DNA from: a virus
Length of the DNA: 64,000 nucleotides
Direction: 5' to 3' (one strand)
IMG/VR virus record: IMGVR_UViG_3300037492_000170
Coordinates: 58,745-122,744 of that record
The notes under the pieces are model-generated. The model did no database searches, was not told where the DNA came from, and saw only the letters and a list, made by a program, of their open reading frames with translations. Both the position numbers and the translations under genes were made by a program. Shown in pieces: positions 34,611-43,235 of the stretch. Positions within the stretch are counted from its first letter, which is position 1, and the number at the start of each line of letters is the position of its first letter.

Positions 34611-34656
34611 GAGTTTTTCCTCAATAGTATGTTTTTTTGTTCCAGACTGAGAAATA
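34611..34656 (-). other. Imperfect stem-loop between sheath and HNH copy 3
   Basis: In the 160-bp gap after the sheath stop the minus strand contains TCTGGAAC and, about 35 nt later, GTTCCAGA, which can form an 8-bp outer stem (arms extend slightly beyond the stated range), with an inner TTGAG/CTCAA hairpin. No U-run follows, so it is not a typical terminator. It may be a boundary or RNA part of the HNH copy 3 element. Confidence 0.35.
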
Positions 34657-34689
34657 AGCTACTTTAAGTATTTTACCTAAGTAGTTGAA

Positions 34690-37326
34690 TTATCTTCGAA
34701 TCCAACCCGGCAGTTCCTTTAACTCTGTGTAGGTCTCGAAAGCCTCACCCGTTCTAAGTACACCTAACTCAAACTCTAGGTAGTAGATAGTTCTGGTAGG
34801 CTGTATAAGTGCCCTACAATGGTAAATTCCTCTATCAATATCAAGTCCTGAGTTGATAACGGCATTCTTAAGTACTCCACCATCAAACCAGGCATCACGG
34901 TCGGTCTGCAACGCGTAGTCATAGATATCATACTTATTCTTCCAATCATCAAAAGCAGGTTCAAGAGTTCTATGAATCTCTCTCCAGGTTACAGGATGGT
35001 TAGGCTCAAACAAGAAGGTTCTCAGTATCGGCATAAGCATCCTGTTCATAACCGTAATAAACCTAACAACATTAAGTTCTCTCAATGCGGAAGGTGCTCT
35101 CTGTGTAGTTCTCTGCTCCCAGAACATCGCGCCCTCGATACCTACGTATCTAGATATCATCAGGTAATTGATGCCGTTCTCTGCAAACAAATCAGAGTAA
35201 CCTGTAGTCCTGTTAGTTTGGATATCAAAATCCAAATCCTCAACAAGTGTTACCACACCTCGTCTGGGTCCAACAGGAGCGTGACTTGAACCGTAATCAT
35301 TATCAGTCCTACATAAACAAGATGCTAGATGCCCAAGGTTGGAAACCCACTTCCTAGTATCATCCAAATCATCATAAACCAACGGGCGACCGTACCACAA
35401 AGAGAACCTATGACTATTGAAAGCCGGATGGCTCCAAGGGGCTCCACCTAGTCTCCAGGTCACTGCTTCTTCAGGACGCAATCCGTAAGGCACCATCCCA
35501 TACCCTAACATATCGGCTCTATCCTCACAGTATACAATCATCGCTTGATAGACCGTAGCAGAGGTAGTACCTGGAACCATAAGATCCATACTCATATGAG
35601 CAGTATCTGCAGCATAAATTCCGGTTTGTGAAGGAGAATCACCTATCCAATCGGAATCATCAAAATCATCAAGCCCGTTAAACCCACCTGTGAGAGCAAC
35701 ACCCAGTGTCTCATCAGAAAGTTCTGGTCGATTAAGCCACCCAACTTCTGTATAAAAATCATTTGAAGAACTTTCATCAGTCACTATTACAAGTGTAGAC
35801 CTTTCATTAATGTAGTTAACAAAATATCTCTGAGATGTTGGGTCCATGCTAAGTGTTGGGAACCACTCTTGCATGGCACTTTGTCGAAGATAAGAAACCT
35901 TTACATCAAAACTACCTCTTGAATCAAGCGCAGAATCGTATATAAACACTCTAAGGTCATCGCCCCAATCTCCTGGGTCTTTTGATGTGAATGTTGCAGT
36001 GTCTTCCTGTACCCCTTCATACCCGAGAACTTCTGTAGTTATAAACCCTAATTTTATAGCTGAGGATGACTCAGATTTAATTTGTACAGAAGAGTCATCA
36101 CCAGAAGCTACAGTTCTAAAAGCTAGTTTACCATCTACGGACAGCACAGTAGCCCCTTCTAATCCTGCCTCGTTTATTTGAGTAACTAACTGAGCAGAGG
36201 TCAATCTAAAAGAAGAGCCCGGTGATGTAGAGGGGCTTCTTTCATAAACACCTTCTACAAATCCTAATACAGTATAACAATGAAGAGCTACTGTCATTAT
36301 CTCTATATCATCTGCTACATTTGTAGCAAATACTCTAATCTTATCTGTACTTGTAGCCACGGCACTAACGTCATCAATAGCTGCAATTTCTTCCGCTATT
36401 TGTGTAGCAGTTCTTTGAATACCAGCAGTTAATGTTATAGTAGTGGGACTCCCCCACTCTCCATTATGCCTGACCCTAATTTTAAACTTATCATTCTCAG
36501 TATCCGTCGCTTTAATAACAAACGGACCAGCAACAGTACCAGTTGTCCTACCAGATATAGTTGAATCATAAGCAAAGGAAAAATACTGATCTGCTCCACC
36601 ATCTATGGATACAATTAGTTCATCTTCCCCAACGATATGCATATACTGTCCCATAGTGACACCAATAGTGCTATAAACATCATCAGCAACATCCGATATC
36701 TCTAAATCATCGTCAGGGTTATCAGTAAATATCTTTACATGCCCGTGTATAGCTTCCGCATTTATACCTGTTGCTGCTGCTATTTCAAGAGCAATCTGTG
36801 AAGCAGACCTCGTTGTACCTTCAGTTAATGTTATAGGTAAAGCACTTCCCCATGTTCCTTCATGTCTGAGTTTAGCCGAAAACTTTTTGTTGTCTGCTGT
36901 TATCTCAAACGGTCCTTCAACAGTACCAGTTACATGCCCACCAAAACTCTGAATAAATGTGTAAGGACCAGTTCTTCCTTCAACATAAGCATGAGTTATA
37001 GCGTTACCTCTATCCGGGATAGTAACAGTAGCTGTAGTTGCAGTTAATGTGGAGGCATCAGAAGTTACGTCATAATGCGCCGTACGTATAAGATTCAAAC
37101 GCGCACCTTGTCGAAGTGCCATTTCACAAACCAACGGATCATTTGTATATGGAACTTTCAGCCCATATGTTCTACGATAGTCATCAAGTGATGTTACAGT
37201 CATTGGAGCACCAACAGGTCCGCGTTCTGCTTGAATAACCATAGTAACATAACCCATAGCTACGGCATCGACAAACATTGAAAGGTCGTTTATAGTCCAA
37301 ATTACTCTAGCAGTGCCTAGTGTCAT
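34690..37326 (-). CDS. Tail sheath protein with three inserted repeat domains
   Basis: This 878-residue contractile sheath subunit has an N-terminal part (YVTMVIQAERGPVGAPMTVT; DDYRRTYGLKVPYTNDPLV) and a C-terminal part (TQRAPSALRELNVVRFITVM; ending LKELPGWIRR) typical of sheath proteins. Between them, residues 133-228, 262-360 and 372-432 are three copies of one domain: TGTVEGPFEIT..., SASQIALEIAAATGI..., then LEI..., A..., IGV-type ends. A further copy occurs in the 1756-residue baseplate protein. The insertions make the sheath much longer than usual (about 400-700 residues) and would sit on the outer surface. Confidence 0.9.
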   Translation of the reverse strand: MTLGTARVIWTINDLSMFVDAVAMGYVTMVIQAERGPVGAPMTVTSLDDYRRTYGLKVPYTNDPLVCEMALRQGARLNLIRTAHYDVTSDASTLTATTATVTIPDRGNAITHAYVEGRTGPYTFIQSFGGHVTGTVEGPFEITADNKKFSAKLRHEGTWGSALPITLTEGTTRSASQIALEIAAATGINAEAIHGHVKIFTDNPDDDLEISDVADDVYSTIGVTMGQYMHIVGEDELIVSIDGGADQYFSFAYDSTISGRTTGTVAGPFVIKATDTENDKFKIRVRHNGEWGSPTTITLTAGIQRTATQIAEEIAAIDDVSAVATSTDKIRVFATNVADDIEIMTVALHCYTVLGFVEGVYERSPSTSPGSSFRLTSAQLVTQINEAGLEGATVLSVDGKLAFRTVASGDDSSVQIKSESSSAIKLGFITTEVLGYEGVQEDTATFTSKDPGDWGDDLRVFIYDSALDSRGSFDVKVSYLRQSAMQEWFPTLSMDPTSQRYFVNYINERSTLVIVTDESSSNDFYTEVGWLNRPELSDETLGVALTGGFNGLDDFDDSDWIGDSPSQTGIYAADTAHMSMDLMVPGTTSATVYQAMIVYCEDRADMLGYGMVPYGLRPEEAVTWRLGGAPWSHPAFNSHRFSLWYGRPLVYDDLDDTRKWVSNLGHLASCLCRTDNDYGSSHAPVGPRRGVVTLVEDLDFDIQTNRTTGYSDLFAENGINYLMISRYVGIEGAMFWEQRTTQRAPSALRELNVVRFITVMNRMLMPILRTFLFEPNHPVTWREIHRTLEPAFDDWKNKYDIYDYALQTDRDAWFDGGVLKNAVINSGLDIDRGIYHCRALIQPTRTIYYLEFELGVLRTGEAFETYTELKELPGWIRR

Positions 37327-37345
37327 TCTATTACCCTCCTATTAT

Positions 37346-37609
37346 TTAGCAATTTATAATCTTAATTTCGCCATCAGCCGCCAGTCTATTTGTGTAACCT
37401 GGGACTAATTTCCTCAATACTGGTCTTGACTTTCCGTTTTTAGGGACTCTACAATTAGCCCCATTTGTAAGGGTAATATCAATTCCACCTGTCTTCACAT
37501 CTTGTATGCAGATAAGACCAAGGACCTTAGCCGCTTTAGCACCGGACTCTACCGCCACTGGCTCAACAACTTGTCCTTCAACATTAGTGTAATCTTCAAA
37601 AGTTGACAT
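37346..37609 (-). CDS. Hypothetical small virion-region protein
   Basis: This 87-residue protein is not recognised. It is beta-rich (LGLICIQDVKTGGIDITLTN; LAADGEIKIINC) with a Lys/Arg-rich centre and no catalytic motif. It is located between the tail-terminator candidate and the sheath, with short gaps on both sides. It could be a neck or decoration protein. Confidence 0.5.
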   Translation of the reverse strand: MSTFEDYTNVEGQVVEPVAVESGAKAAKVLGLICIQDVKTGGIDITLTNGANCRVPKNGKSRPVLRKLVPGYTNRLAADGEIKIINC

Positions 37610-37620
37610 ATTTTATACTC

Positions 37621-38268
37621 CTATTCAGTAGTTATATCAAACTCAACGTCTGTTGTGGGGGTAGACGTATAATGTTCAATTCTATCTAACCATAAATCTA
37701 ACACGGCTAAAACATAAGCACTGCTAAAAACAGGCTTTTCTAGTTGATCCATGCCTAAAACCTTCTCGAATACGAACAATCCGTATTGTGATTGGTCTAT
37801 ATCCGGTATCTGAGATTGAAATCCAGGCGGAAATATTTGAAACATCATTTCCGTCAACCAATCATGCTGCGCCTTATCTGTAGCCATTGTAAACATTTCG
37901 TAATATAAATTTATTGGTGTGGGGTATGGTTTTCTAGTAAATCCATCTGGACCTGTTGCCACACCTCCGCCCATAATCTGTGGAATATCGACACTAATCT
38001 CTGTATCGCTAGGAACAAATACTTCGTGTCCAACCCTAAAACTTATAAGTCTGTGTTCAACGTGAGTACGAACAAATGCAACAGATGGATACAAAGTCTC
38101 ATTTTTTTCCCTATCCGGCATATATTCATAAACCTTCACTGGTCTGTAATGTACGCCTTGTGCTCCAGCAGGTAAAGCTACAGCATAGTTGAATTTTACC
38201 AACTCAAGTCTGCTTTTTATGAATGCATCCACGTACTGTAACACTACTATCGCATCCTTTCGGGCCAA
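37621..38268 (-). CDS. Probable tail terminator / neck protein
   Basis: This 215-residue protein lacks a motif I can name. It begins with an RxxYVDAFIKSRLELVKFNY-type helix; the centre has beta segments (LISFRVGHEVFVPSDTEISV) and a long Tyr-rich part. In myovirus operons the gene between the gpG/HK97-gp10-like protein and the sheath is usually the tail terminator or tail-completion protein. The 22-bp overlap with the upstream gene supports a paired role. Assigned by position only. Confidence 0.5.
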   Translation of the reverse strand: MARKDAIVVLQYVDAFIKSRLELVKFNYAVALPAGAQGVHYRPVKVYEYMPDREKNETLYPSVAFVRTHVEHRLISFRVGHEVFVPSDTEISVDIPQIMGGGVATGPDGFTRKPYPTPINLYYEMFTMATDKAQHDWLTEMMFQIFPPGFQSQIPDIDQSQYGLFVFEKVLGMDQLEKPVFSSAYVLAVLDLWLDRIEHYTSTPTTDVEFDITTE

Positions 38269-38861
38269 GCCCGTTTAGCCCAATTACCATATATGCCTTT
38301 AGGAGGAGCGCCCTGTAAACGAAATCTTTCCCTCATATCGGAAATCTTACCATATATCGCTGGTGCTCTAGCTGCACCTCCAAAAAATCCTTTACCTTGT
38401 TCGGCAAGTGTTAATACTCTGTTGATGCCGCCTCGACTGCCAGCAAAACCAACTCCACCTATGCTTGCAATAACTGCCGCTTTCACAATCGCCGCTGCCT
38501 CCGGCATACATTTAGCAACCGTGGGCCAGAGGAAAGGTCTTGCTGGCATTCTACCAGTGCCCATTTCATGATAAACAGCATAATCAGCACCAACAACCAC
38601 ACTGGCTGACATACCACCACCAGGAACAGCCATTATACTACCAATCAAGCCTCCAGTACGATTCAAGGTTGCAGGTCCGCCTTCTTTAAGCGGTGCCCAT
38701 CCTTCACCGCCCTTAGATATAAAATTCCTAGTCTCTGCGGCTATAAACTCCACTGCATTAAGAATACCGGCTTTACACCCAGCTCTTGCGGCTGCGGGTA
38801 TCTTTCTTAAATCTCCGAGAGCTGCGGTTAACCCCTGAATGTCGAACTTAAGTGCTAGCAT
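38247..38861 (-). CDS. Head-tail connector / virion morphogenesis protein (HK97 gp10 or Mu gpG type)
   Basis: This 204-residue protein contains AARAGCKAGILNAVEFIAAE followed by GWAPLKEGGPATLNRTGGLI, GADYAVYHEMGTGRMPARPF and LWPTVAKCMPEAAAIV, the signature of HK97-gp10-like and phage virion morphogenesis proteins (the H-x-M-G-T-x-x-M-P-A-R-P-F element is diagnostic). It joins head and tail. The C-terminus is extended by about 60 residues relative to short members. Confidence 0.8.
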   Translation of the reverse strand: MLALKFDIQGLTAALGDLRKIPAAARAGCKAGILNAVEFIAAETRNFISKGGEGWAPLKEGGPATLNRTGGLIGSIMAVPGGGMSASVVVGADYAVYHEMGTGRMPARPFLWPTVAKCMPEAAAIVKAAVIASIGGVGFAGSRGGINRVLTLAEQGKGFFGGAARAPAIYGKISDMRERFRLQGAPPKGIYGNWAKRAWPERMR

Positions 38862-39323
38862 CTACCAATCACCAAACTTAAATTTCTCACCTGTTGAAGC
38901 AGCGGGGATGACGTGTTCTAACGCTTCCGCCTTTCGCGCAAAGCAAGTTGTTAGAAGGTCAGTAGCTCCTACTAGTGGTGAATGCTCAGTCTGAATTCCT
39001 GGGAACTTCTCTGTTAAATCATAACGGATATCATTCCAGATGAAATGACCTGCATAATCCAACCCGGTGGTACCAAAAACAGCGGTAATTGCAGAGGTTT
39101 TAAAACAAAATCTAACCAAATCCATTTCAGTTACACCACCAACACCAACGCCATATCCTAATCCCTCACGAACGAACCTAAGATTCTCAGCCATAACATA
39201 GCCTTTAAAGACATATTCTGTTCCTGTAGGGGACACATAAGTTATATCCGAAGAAGCAGTGCCATCAAAAACACTCTCTATTATAGTTTTAACTTGTGAG
39301 CCTATACTGTTCCAATTGGTCAT
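38862..39323 (-). CDS. Head completion / neck protein (unassigned family)
   Basis: This 153-residue protein begins MTNWNSIGSQVKTIIESVFD, then a beta region (YVSPTGTEYVFKGYVMAENL), and VFGTTGLDYAGHFIWNDIRY near the end. Its order between the connector and the gp10-like gene is that of head-completion proteins. It overlaps its upstream neighbour by 4 bp (ATGA type). No catalytic motif. Confidence 0.55.
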   Translation of the reverse strand: MTNWNSIGSQVKTIIESVFDGTASSDITYVSPTGTEYVFKGYVMAENLRFVREGLGYGVGVGGVTEMDLVRFCFKTSAITAVFGTTGLDYAGHFIWNDIRYDLTEKFPGIQTEHSPLVGATDLLTTCFARKAEALEHVIPAASTGEKFKFGDW

Positions 39324-39931
39324 GCTACATAATCCGGAGAATCAAGCAAGGTAGTGGCAGTAACAACTCTGGTTGCAAAAGTTCCTCCCCTGAACTGAGC
39401 AAGGTATGGTTTTAACAACATCCAGATAGGTGCTCCATAAGCTTTCATAGTTTTATACAGCAATGGTTTGTTTACAGAAGTCTGTTCCTTAATTGTGGCT
39501 GCGTCCATAGTATTCTGAAGACCAACTTCCAATATGCCCATAATCTTAACACTTTTAACAAGTGCATTTTCAAGTAGAATATCGCCGCCTACGGCTTGTT
39601 CATCTATGTTAGCTATATTCTTATCTATAACAAGACAAGCTGTTAATGCCTGTGCTTGTTTTACAGCATCTGGAATCTCAGTAACATCAAGTTGACAAGA
39701 GCGAGGAAAACAAAGCGCCTGATTTGCATATACTAAGTTGCCACGCAAAGGGAATGTACCCATAAACTGAGCAGCAACTCTAAGTCTGAACTCCTTAGCT
39801 AAATCTTCGAAATTCAGCCAAGTGTCTAAGTAAGCTTCGTCGATACCAATATTCTGTAGAAAATCATCAGCATCTACAGCTTCTATAAAACTATCAGCAT
39901 ATGCTCCGCCAACTGTAGTATCTACAAACAT
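39320..39931 (-). CDS. Head-tail connector protein (gp6/adaptor-like)
   Basis: This 203-residue protein has ADSFIEAVDADDFLQNIGID at the N-terminus, helical segments (DAVKQAQALTACLVIDKNIA) and a C-terminal PIWMLLKPYLAQFRGGTF. The pattern of an early short helix with TVGGAYADSF and a Q-A-Q-A-L-T-A core is typical of DnaT-like/adaptor proteins (SSP-protein type) placed after the capsid gene. A role in connecting portal and neck is inferred from fold-like features and gene order. Confidence 0.6.
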   Translation of the reverse strand: MFVDTTVGGAYADSFIEAVDADDFLQNIGIDEAYLDTWLNFEDLAKEFRLRVAAQFMGTFPLRGNLVYANQALCFPRSCQLDVTEIPDAVKQAQALTACLVIDKNIANIDEQAVGGDILLENALVKSVKIMGILEVGLQNTMDAATIKEQTSVNKPLLYKTMKAYGAPIWMLLKPYLAQFRGGTFATRVVTATTLLDSPDYVA

Positions 39932-40125
39932 TAATCCTTCTCGTTATCAGAGGTTATTTTAAACCTCGGATCATCAGTGTTGTATTTTTTCAAAGTTCTT
40001 AAAAACTTTGCGGCTTCTTTATCTACTTCTACTGGCTCATAGTACGGAAACTCGGTCCTTACATCTTTGTGCATAAGGAAGTACTTGCTTTCCTTGGGTC
40101 CGAGATATGTTGCGAATATTTTCAT
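39931..40125 (-). CDS. Small protein with FATYLGPKES motif, capsid-adjacent
   Basis: This 64-residue charged protein has a beta start (MKIFATYLGPKESKYFLMHK) and a helix (EAAKFLRTLKKYNTDDP). Small proteins with this kind of short SH3-like pattern often follow the capsid gene in myoviruses. A good SD (GGGGAGG) precedes the ATG. Its stop and the next start share one base. Function not known. Confidence 0.55.
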   Translation of the reverse strand: MKIFATYLGPKESKYFLMHKDVRTEFPYYEPVEVDKEAAKFLRTLKKYNTDDPRFKITSDNEKD

Positions 40126-40186
40126 AATACACCTCCCCTGAATAGGGTAGGTGGGCTCACATTAGAACCCACCTAACTGATTAATT

Positions 40187-41176
40187 TTAATAAATACCTG
40201 TTACCTGAACCACACCATTTTTGTCTTCGATTTGTAAGGCTATGCGAAGCGTAAGAACTATGATGATAACACGAGCAGAGATGTCCTTGTCAGTTTCTAC
40301 CATAATCCTACGCTGAATACCCATAATAAGGTTCTTTGGGTCGCAGAATAATGTGGTACCATCGGGCATAAGCGAGCACGGTCTGATTGTGGTTCCAAAG
40401 ACCTGAAGTGCATCATTGTAAGTTGCACTAAGTCTAATGTCACCAAGACCAGTCAATCTCTGACCAAGATACTTTGCATAATCAAACTCAAGTCTATGTG
40501 AAGTATATATCTTCATAGCTGACTTAAGGCGCTGATATCTAGTCGGAAGTGTACTAATGCTATATGCAAACACGTTCTCGTCAATTGACGGAGCCGTGGC
40601 ATAAGCACAAGTATAAGCATCAGCCAGCTTCAAGATTCCATCCTGAGCCAATCGCATATCAGTAGCCGACCAATGTGTATCGGACACCGGTTCGGCATCA
40701 TGTTTAATGTGATGAGTTTTATCGCCGGTAAGCAGAAGCTCTTCGAGTTCATACGAAACTTTCTGAGTGACTAGTTCCATAACAGTCTGCTCAAACCTTC
40801 CACCCTCGATGTTGTCTTCTAACACGTCGTAAGGAATACGCACTTCAGCTACTAGTTCCTGAGTATCAAGGTCAACGTAGCTAGTCGTAGGCGCAGCATA
40901 GTCACTAGATGCCAACGGAGTAATACTCCCGCCGGGCTTGTGTAGCAGCGTATCGGACATAACTATCTTGTTAAGACGCATAGAAGGTCCGCTCATTGTT
41001 ACTGTGCGAATCTCGTTTAGGATAGTAGGCTGGTCAACAATCATTCTGATGAATCTATCAGCCTGTTCCCTGTTAAGTAAACCACCACCAGCTCCACCAG
41101 AGCCGATGAGGTCGGTAGTCATGAAGATAGAGCCAGCGGCTCGTTCAACCATGTCTTGTGTGTTCGGTCTTGCCAT
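40187..41176 (-). CDS. Major capsid protein (HK97-fold type)
   Basis: This 329-residue protein directly follows protease and scaffold genes. It has a long N-terminal helix region (LLNREQADRFIRMIVDQPTI), an E-loop-like beta segment, IPYDVLEDNIEGGRFEQTVM, VTQKVSYELEELLLTGDKTH (spine helix), and a C-terminal P-domain part (SLMPDGTTLFCDPKNLIMGI; DKDISARVIIIVLTLRIALQ). These are the features of myoviral HK97-type capsid proteins related to phage sp. N4/SPO1-like families. Strong SD (AGGAGG). It is expected to be made in large amounts. Confidence 0.85.
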   Translation of the reverse strand: MARPNTQDMVERAAGSIFMTTDLIGSGGAGGGLLNREQADRFIRMIVDQPTILNEIRTVTMSGPSMRLNKIVMSDTLLHKPGGSITPLASSDYAAPTTSYVDLDTQELVAEVRIPYDVLEDNIEGGRFEQTVMELVTQKVSYELEELLLTGDKTHHIKHDAEPVSDTHWSATDMRLAQDGILKLADAYTCAYATAPSIDENVFAYSISTLPTRYQRLKSAMKIYTSHRLEFDYAKYLGQRLTGLGDIRLSATYNDALQVFGTTIRPCSLMPDGTTLFCDPKNLIMGIQRRIMVETDKDISARVIIIVLTLRIALQIEDKNGVVQVTGIY

Positions 41177-41204
41177 CTTATAAATTCCTCCTAAAGTTAA
41201 TTAA

Positions 41205-42320
41205 TTACGCCAATGCAAAAAGACCCTTGAACACATTATCGCTGTCACGGTCTTTTCTTGTAACTGGTTCTTTATCCTCAGTAATTCTACTAATAGACAC
41301 ATCTTCCTCTTCGAACTTGGTGAGTCTCTCTTCAAGTTCCTTTATTTTAGCCTCAAGTATTTCAACACCATCGACCTTAACTTCTACCACTGTATCAACC
41401 GCTGCCTTCACTTCCTCCACAGGCGGGGGGGCAAGTTTCTCAGAAAGTTGCTCAACAACCTTCGCCATTGCAGTTTCTAGTCTCTCATCAAGAGCCTTAC
41501 CGATAGCATCGGGCAGACGTGTTTCCAGCAACTTTGAAAGCTGCTCTGAAGGATCAGTAGTAATCTCTTCAGTTCTCTCAATAACTTCTTCCATTTGTAT
41601 AACCTCTTCAGTTTTTTTTAGCGAGTCCATTGGATTGGATTCAAATCTGAGCGCAATGCCCTCACCAGAATTATCCAGTCCCATACTCACATAGGTACTA
41701 AAAGCATCAAGAGCGGACGCAACCGACTTTTTCTTGCTCTTAGAATCTAAGCTACTCATACTAAGTGTGCTAATAACATTAGTCACAAGTGAGTCTAATT
41801 CACGTAATATAATATCACCAAATGTCACAACGAATCCGTTAGAATCTATTCCAACTGTTGAAGCCATAGAGTTTCCCCTTACAGTTACAGCTTTTGAATC
41901 AGACTCTAGTAATTCACCAACTAATGCGAGCGCCCCACCCTCAAGCCTTTCCATATAGAAAGACCCTTTATTGAAAGCATCCATTGGTCGATGATTAAAC
42001 TTTTTATAAAAATCAAACTCCTCCACCCTCTGAACTTCCATATCATGTAACCAAACAAGTTTCTCCTTCAGTTCGTCAATGTTGGAAGTAGAAGGGACTA
42101 AAACACTTTGAATCACATCATTCATTCCTTTTTCCCCTCTTTTGTTTTTATCTATATTCCTAACAGTCCACTGAGCACGTTCTTCATCTTCTCTGACAAT
42201 TTTAAAAGGCAATCTGTTACTACCGTGGTCGACAAGCGATACAAACTCAACATCAAAATCTGTAAGGTAGTTTACAAACTTGCTCTCTTCCACAGTATTC
42301 TCGTCAATAACTTTACTCAT
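41205..42320 (-). CDS. Scaffold-like protein with XkdF-type N-terminal segment
   Basis: This 371-residue protein has residues 16-45 (YLTDFDVEFVSLVDHGSNRL, PFKIVRED) like the C-terminal segment of XkdF-type prohead proteases. The middle is alpha/beta, and the last 130 residues are strongly helical and charged (IEVLEAKIKELEERLTKFEE-type heptads, ending DNVFKGLFALA), as in prohead scaffolds. It overlaps the protease gene by 8 bp. It looks as if a protease-scaffold unit was split into two reading frames. Probably removed by the protease during capsid maturation. Confidence 0.7.
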   Translation of the reverse strand: MSKVIDENTVEESKFVNYLTDFDVEFVSLVDHGSNRLPFKIVREDEERAQWTVRNIDKNKRGEKGMNDVIQSVLVPSTSNIDELKEKLVWLHDMEVQRVEEFDFYKKFNHRPMDAFNKGSFYMERLEGGALALVGELLESDSKAVTVRGNSMASTVGIDSNGFVVTFGDIILRELDSLVTNVISTLSMSSLDSKSKKKSVASALDAFSTYVSMGLDNSGEGIALRFESNPMDSLKKTEEVIQMEEVIERTEEITTDPSEQLSKLLETRLPDAIGKALDERLETAMAKVVEQLSEKLAPPPVEEVKAAVDTVVEVKVDGVEILEAKIKELEERLTKFEEEDVSISRITEDKEPVTRKDRDSDNVFKGLFALA

Positions 42321-42927
42321 TTACAACCCCACAACTGCAAGTAAATCTATGACTATGGTCTAACTCTATCTCAGTGGCAGTGGACAGTAATACTTCATGC
42401 ACATGACGCATAGCTTCTGAGGACCAGGTAGGTATAACCTTGCCGTCCTCATCAAATACTATATGAATCACGTGTGAATGTTTATCTATACTTTCGGATA
42501 GGTTCAGTTCTGTTTCTACGTCTAATTCTGTTGTTCTTGTTAAATCAACATAGGTTTTAGTTTCATCTGAAAAACCAGCTATCGAGTAGCCATTGTATTC
42601 GCCTCTTAATACTTTATCCCAAATAGCGTCGCCTACGATTTGTGTTCCGAGAACCCAAGACCCTGTATAAAATTCGTCCGGGTCGTTCTCCCTCGCTATA
42701 AATGATTCAATCACGTAACAGCCGGATTCTTTCCAAGAATGTTGCTCATCAATCCGATTCACATACCCTTTTTTCATAAAATCATAGGCGACGCGTTTAA
42801 TCTCATTAGCGGTCATAGTAGTCCCATGCGAATCAATAAAACCAGGACGATATACTTCACCGAAAACAATGCGCTCATAAGTGTCTCTAACAACTAGGCG
42901 CTTGTTTTTGTCGGGGCTACTACTCAT
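42313..42927 (-). CDS. Prohead protease, XkdF/S78-like
   Basis: This 204-residue protein has FGEVYRPGFIDSHGTTMTAN, then KKGYVNRIDEQHSWKESGCY and VLRGEYNGYSIAGFSDE, matching XkdF-like (Peptidase_S78_2) phage proteases. Candidate catalytic residues are His63 and Ser115. It processes scaffold and capsid. It is the first gene of the leftward late operon. Odd points are the absence of a recognisable SD before the ATG and a TATTAT hexamer directly abutting it. Normally a portal gene would precede it, but the region upstream is non-coding. Confidence 0.8.
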   Translation of the reverse strand: MSSSPDKNKRLVVRDTYERIVFGEVYRPGFIDSHGTTMTANEIKRVAYDFMKKGYVNRIDEQHSWKESGCYVIESFIARENDPDEFYTGSWVLGTQIVGDAIWDKVLRGEYNGYSIAGFSDETKTYVDLTRTTELDVETELNLSESIDKHSHVIHIVFDEDGKVIPTWSSEAMRHVHEVLLSTATEIELDHSHRFTCSCGVVNE

Positions 42928-42992
42928 ATAATAGCACTACTAAAAAACACGTAATATTGTCAAGGGTAAATGCATTACTCCCTGCGTAAAAC

Positions 42993-43024
42993 TTGACAAA
43001 TCAGTATGCATGGTTAATTATAAT
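42993..43024 (+). promoter_or_regulatory. Promoter-like sequence with 20-bp spacer
   Basis: TTGACA at 42993-42998 and TATAAT at 43019-43024 are both perfect but separated by 20 bp. A CATGGT motif seen in the other phage promoters lies before an overlapping TTAATT. Activity may need a factor that corrects the spacing, or the true -10 may be shifted. Confidence 0.45.
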
Positions 43025-43086
43025 GCACACATCGAGAAGGTGCCCCCAAAATGCAAAGATTTACTGCAAAAGAAACTTGTCAAGAT

Positions 43087-43108
43087 GGTGCCCCAAAACG
43101 GGGGCACC
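43087..43108 (+). repeat. GGTGCCCC/GGGGCACC hairpin with upstream direct repeat
   Basis: An 8-bp perfect stem with a 6-nt loop. The left arm GGTGCCCC plus following AAAA also occurs at 43039-43051 as GGTGCCCCCAAAA, 48 bp upstream. It is a possible protein-binding site or RNA hairpin in the leader from the first promoter. Confidence 0.5.
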
Positions 43109-43132
43109 CCCTCCTACAATTTAGGGCAAAAC

Positions 43133-43148
43133 ATGAAAGCGCTTTCAT
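43133..43148. promoter_or_regulatory. 16-bp perfect palindrome, cre-like operator
   Basis: ATGAAAGCGCTTTCAT is a perfect dyad. Its core TGAAAGCGCTTTCA fits every position of the catabolite-responsive element consensus bound by CcpA (TGWAANCGNTNWCA) in Firmicutes. It could equally be the operator of another LacI-family regulator or a phage repressor. Confidence 0.5.
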
Positions 43149-43168
43149 AATTTTAATCAGAAAATGAG

Positions 43169-43207
43169 GCGACATGGCGTGTCGCCCCCTGCGACATGGC
43201 GTGTCGC
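43169..43207. repeat. Two tandem 17-bp inverted-repeat sites
   Basis: GCGACATGGCGTGTCGC occurs at 43169-43185 and again at 43191-43207, identical. Each copy is itself a dyad (GCGACA/TGTCGC around TGGCG). Start-to-start distance is 22 bp, about two helical turns, so two dimers could bind on the same DNA face. Candidate operator or replication iterons. Confidence 0.6.
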
Positions 43208-43235
43208 ACCCCTCGCCCATAAGTCTTTGATTTTC

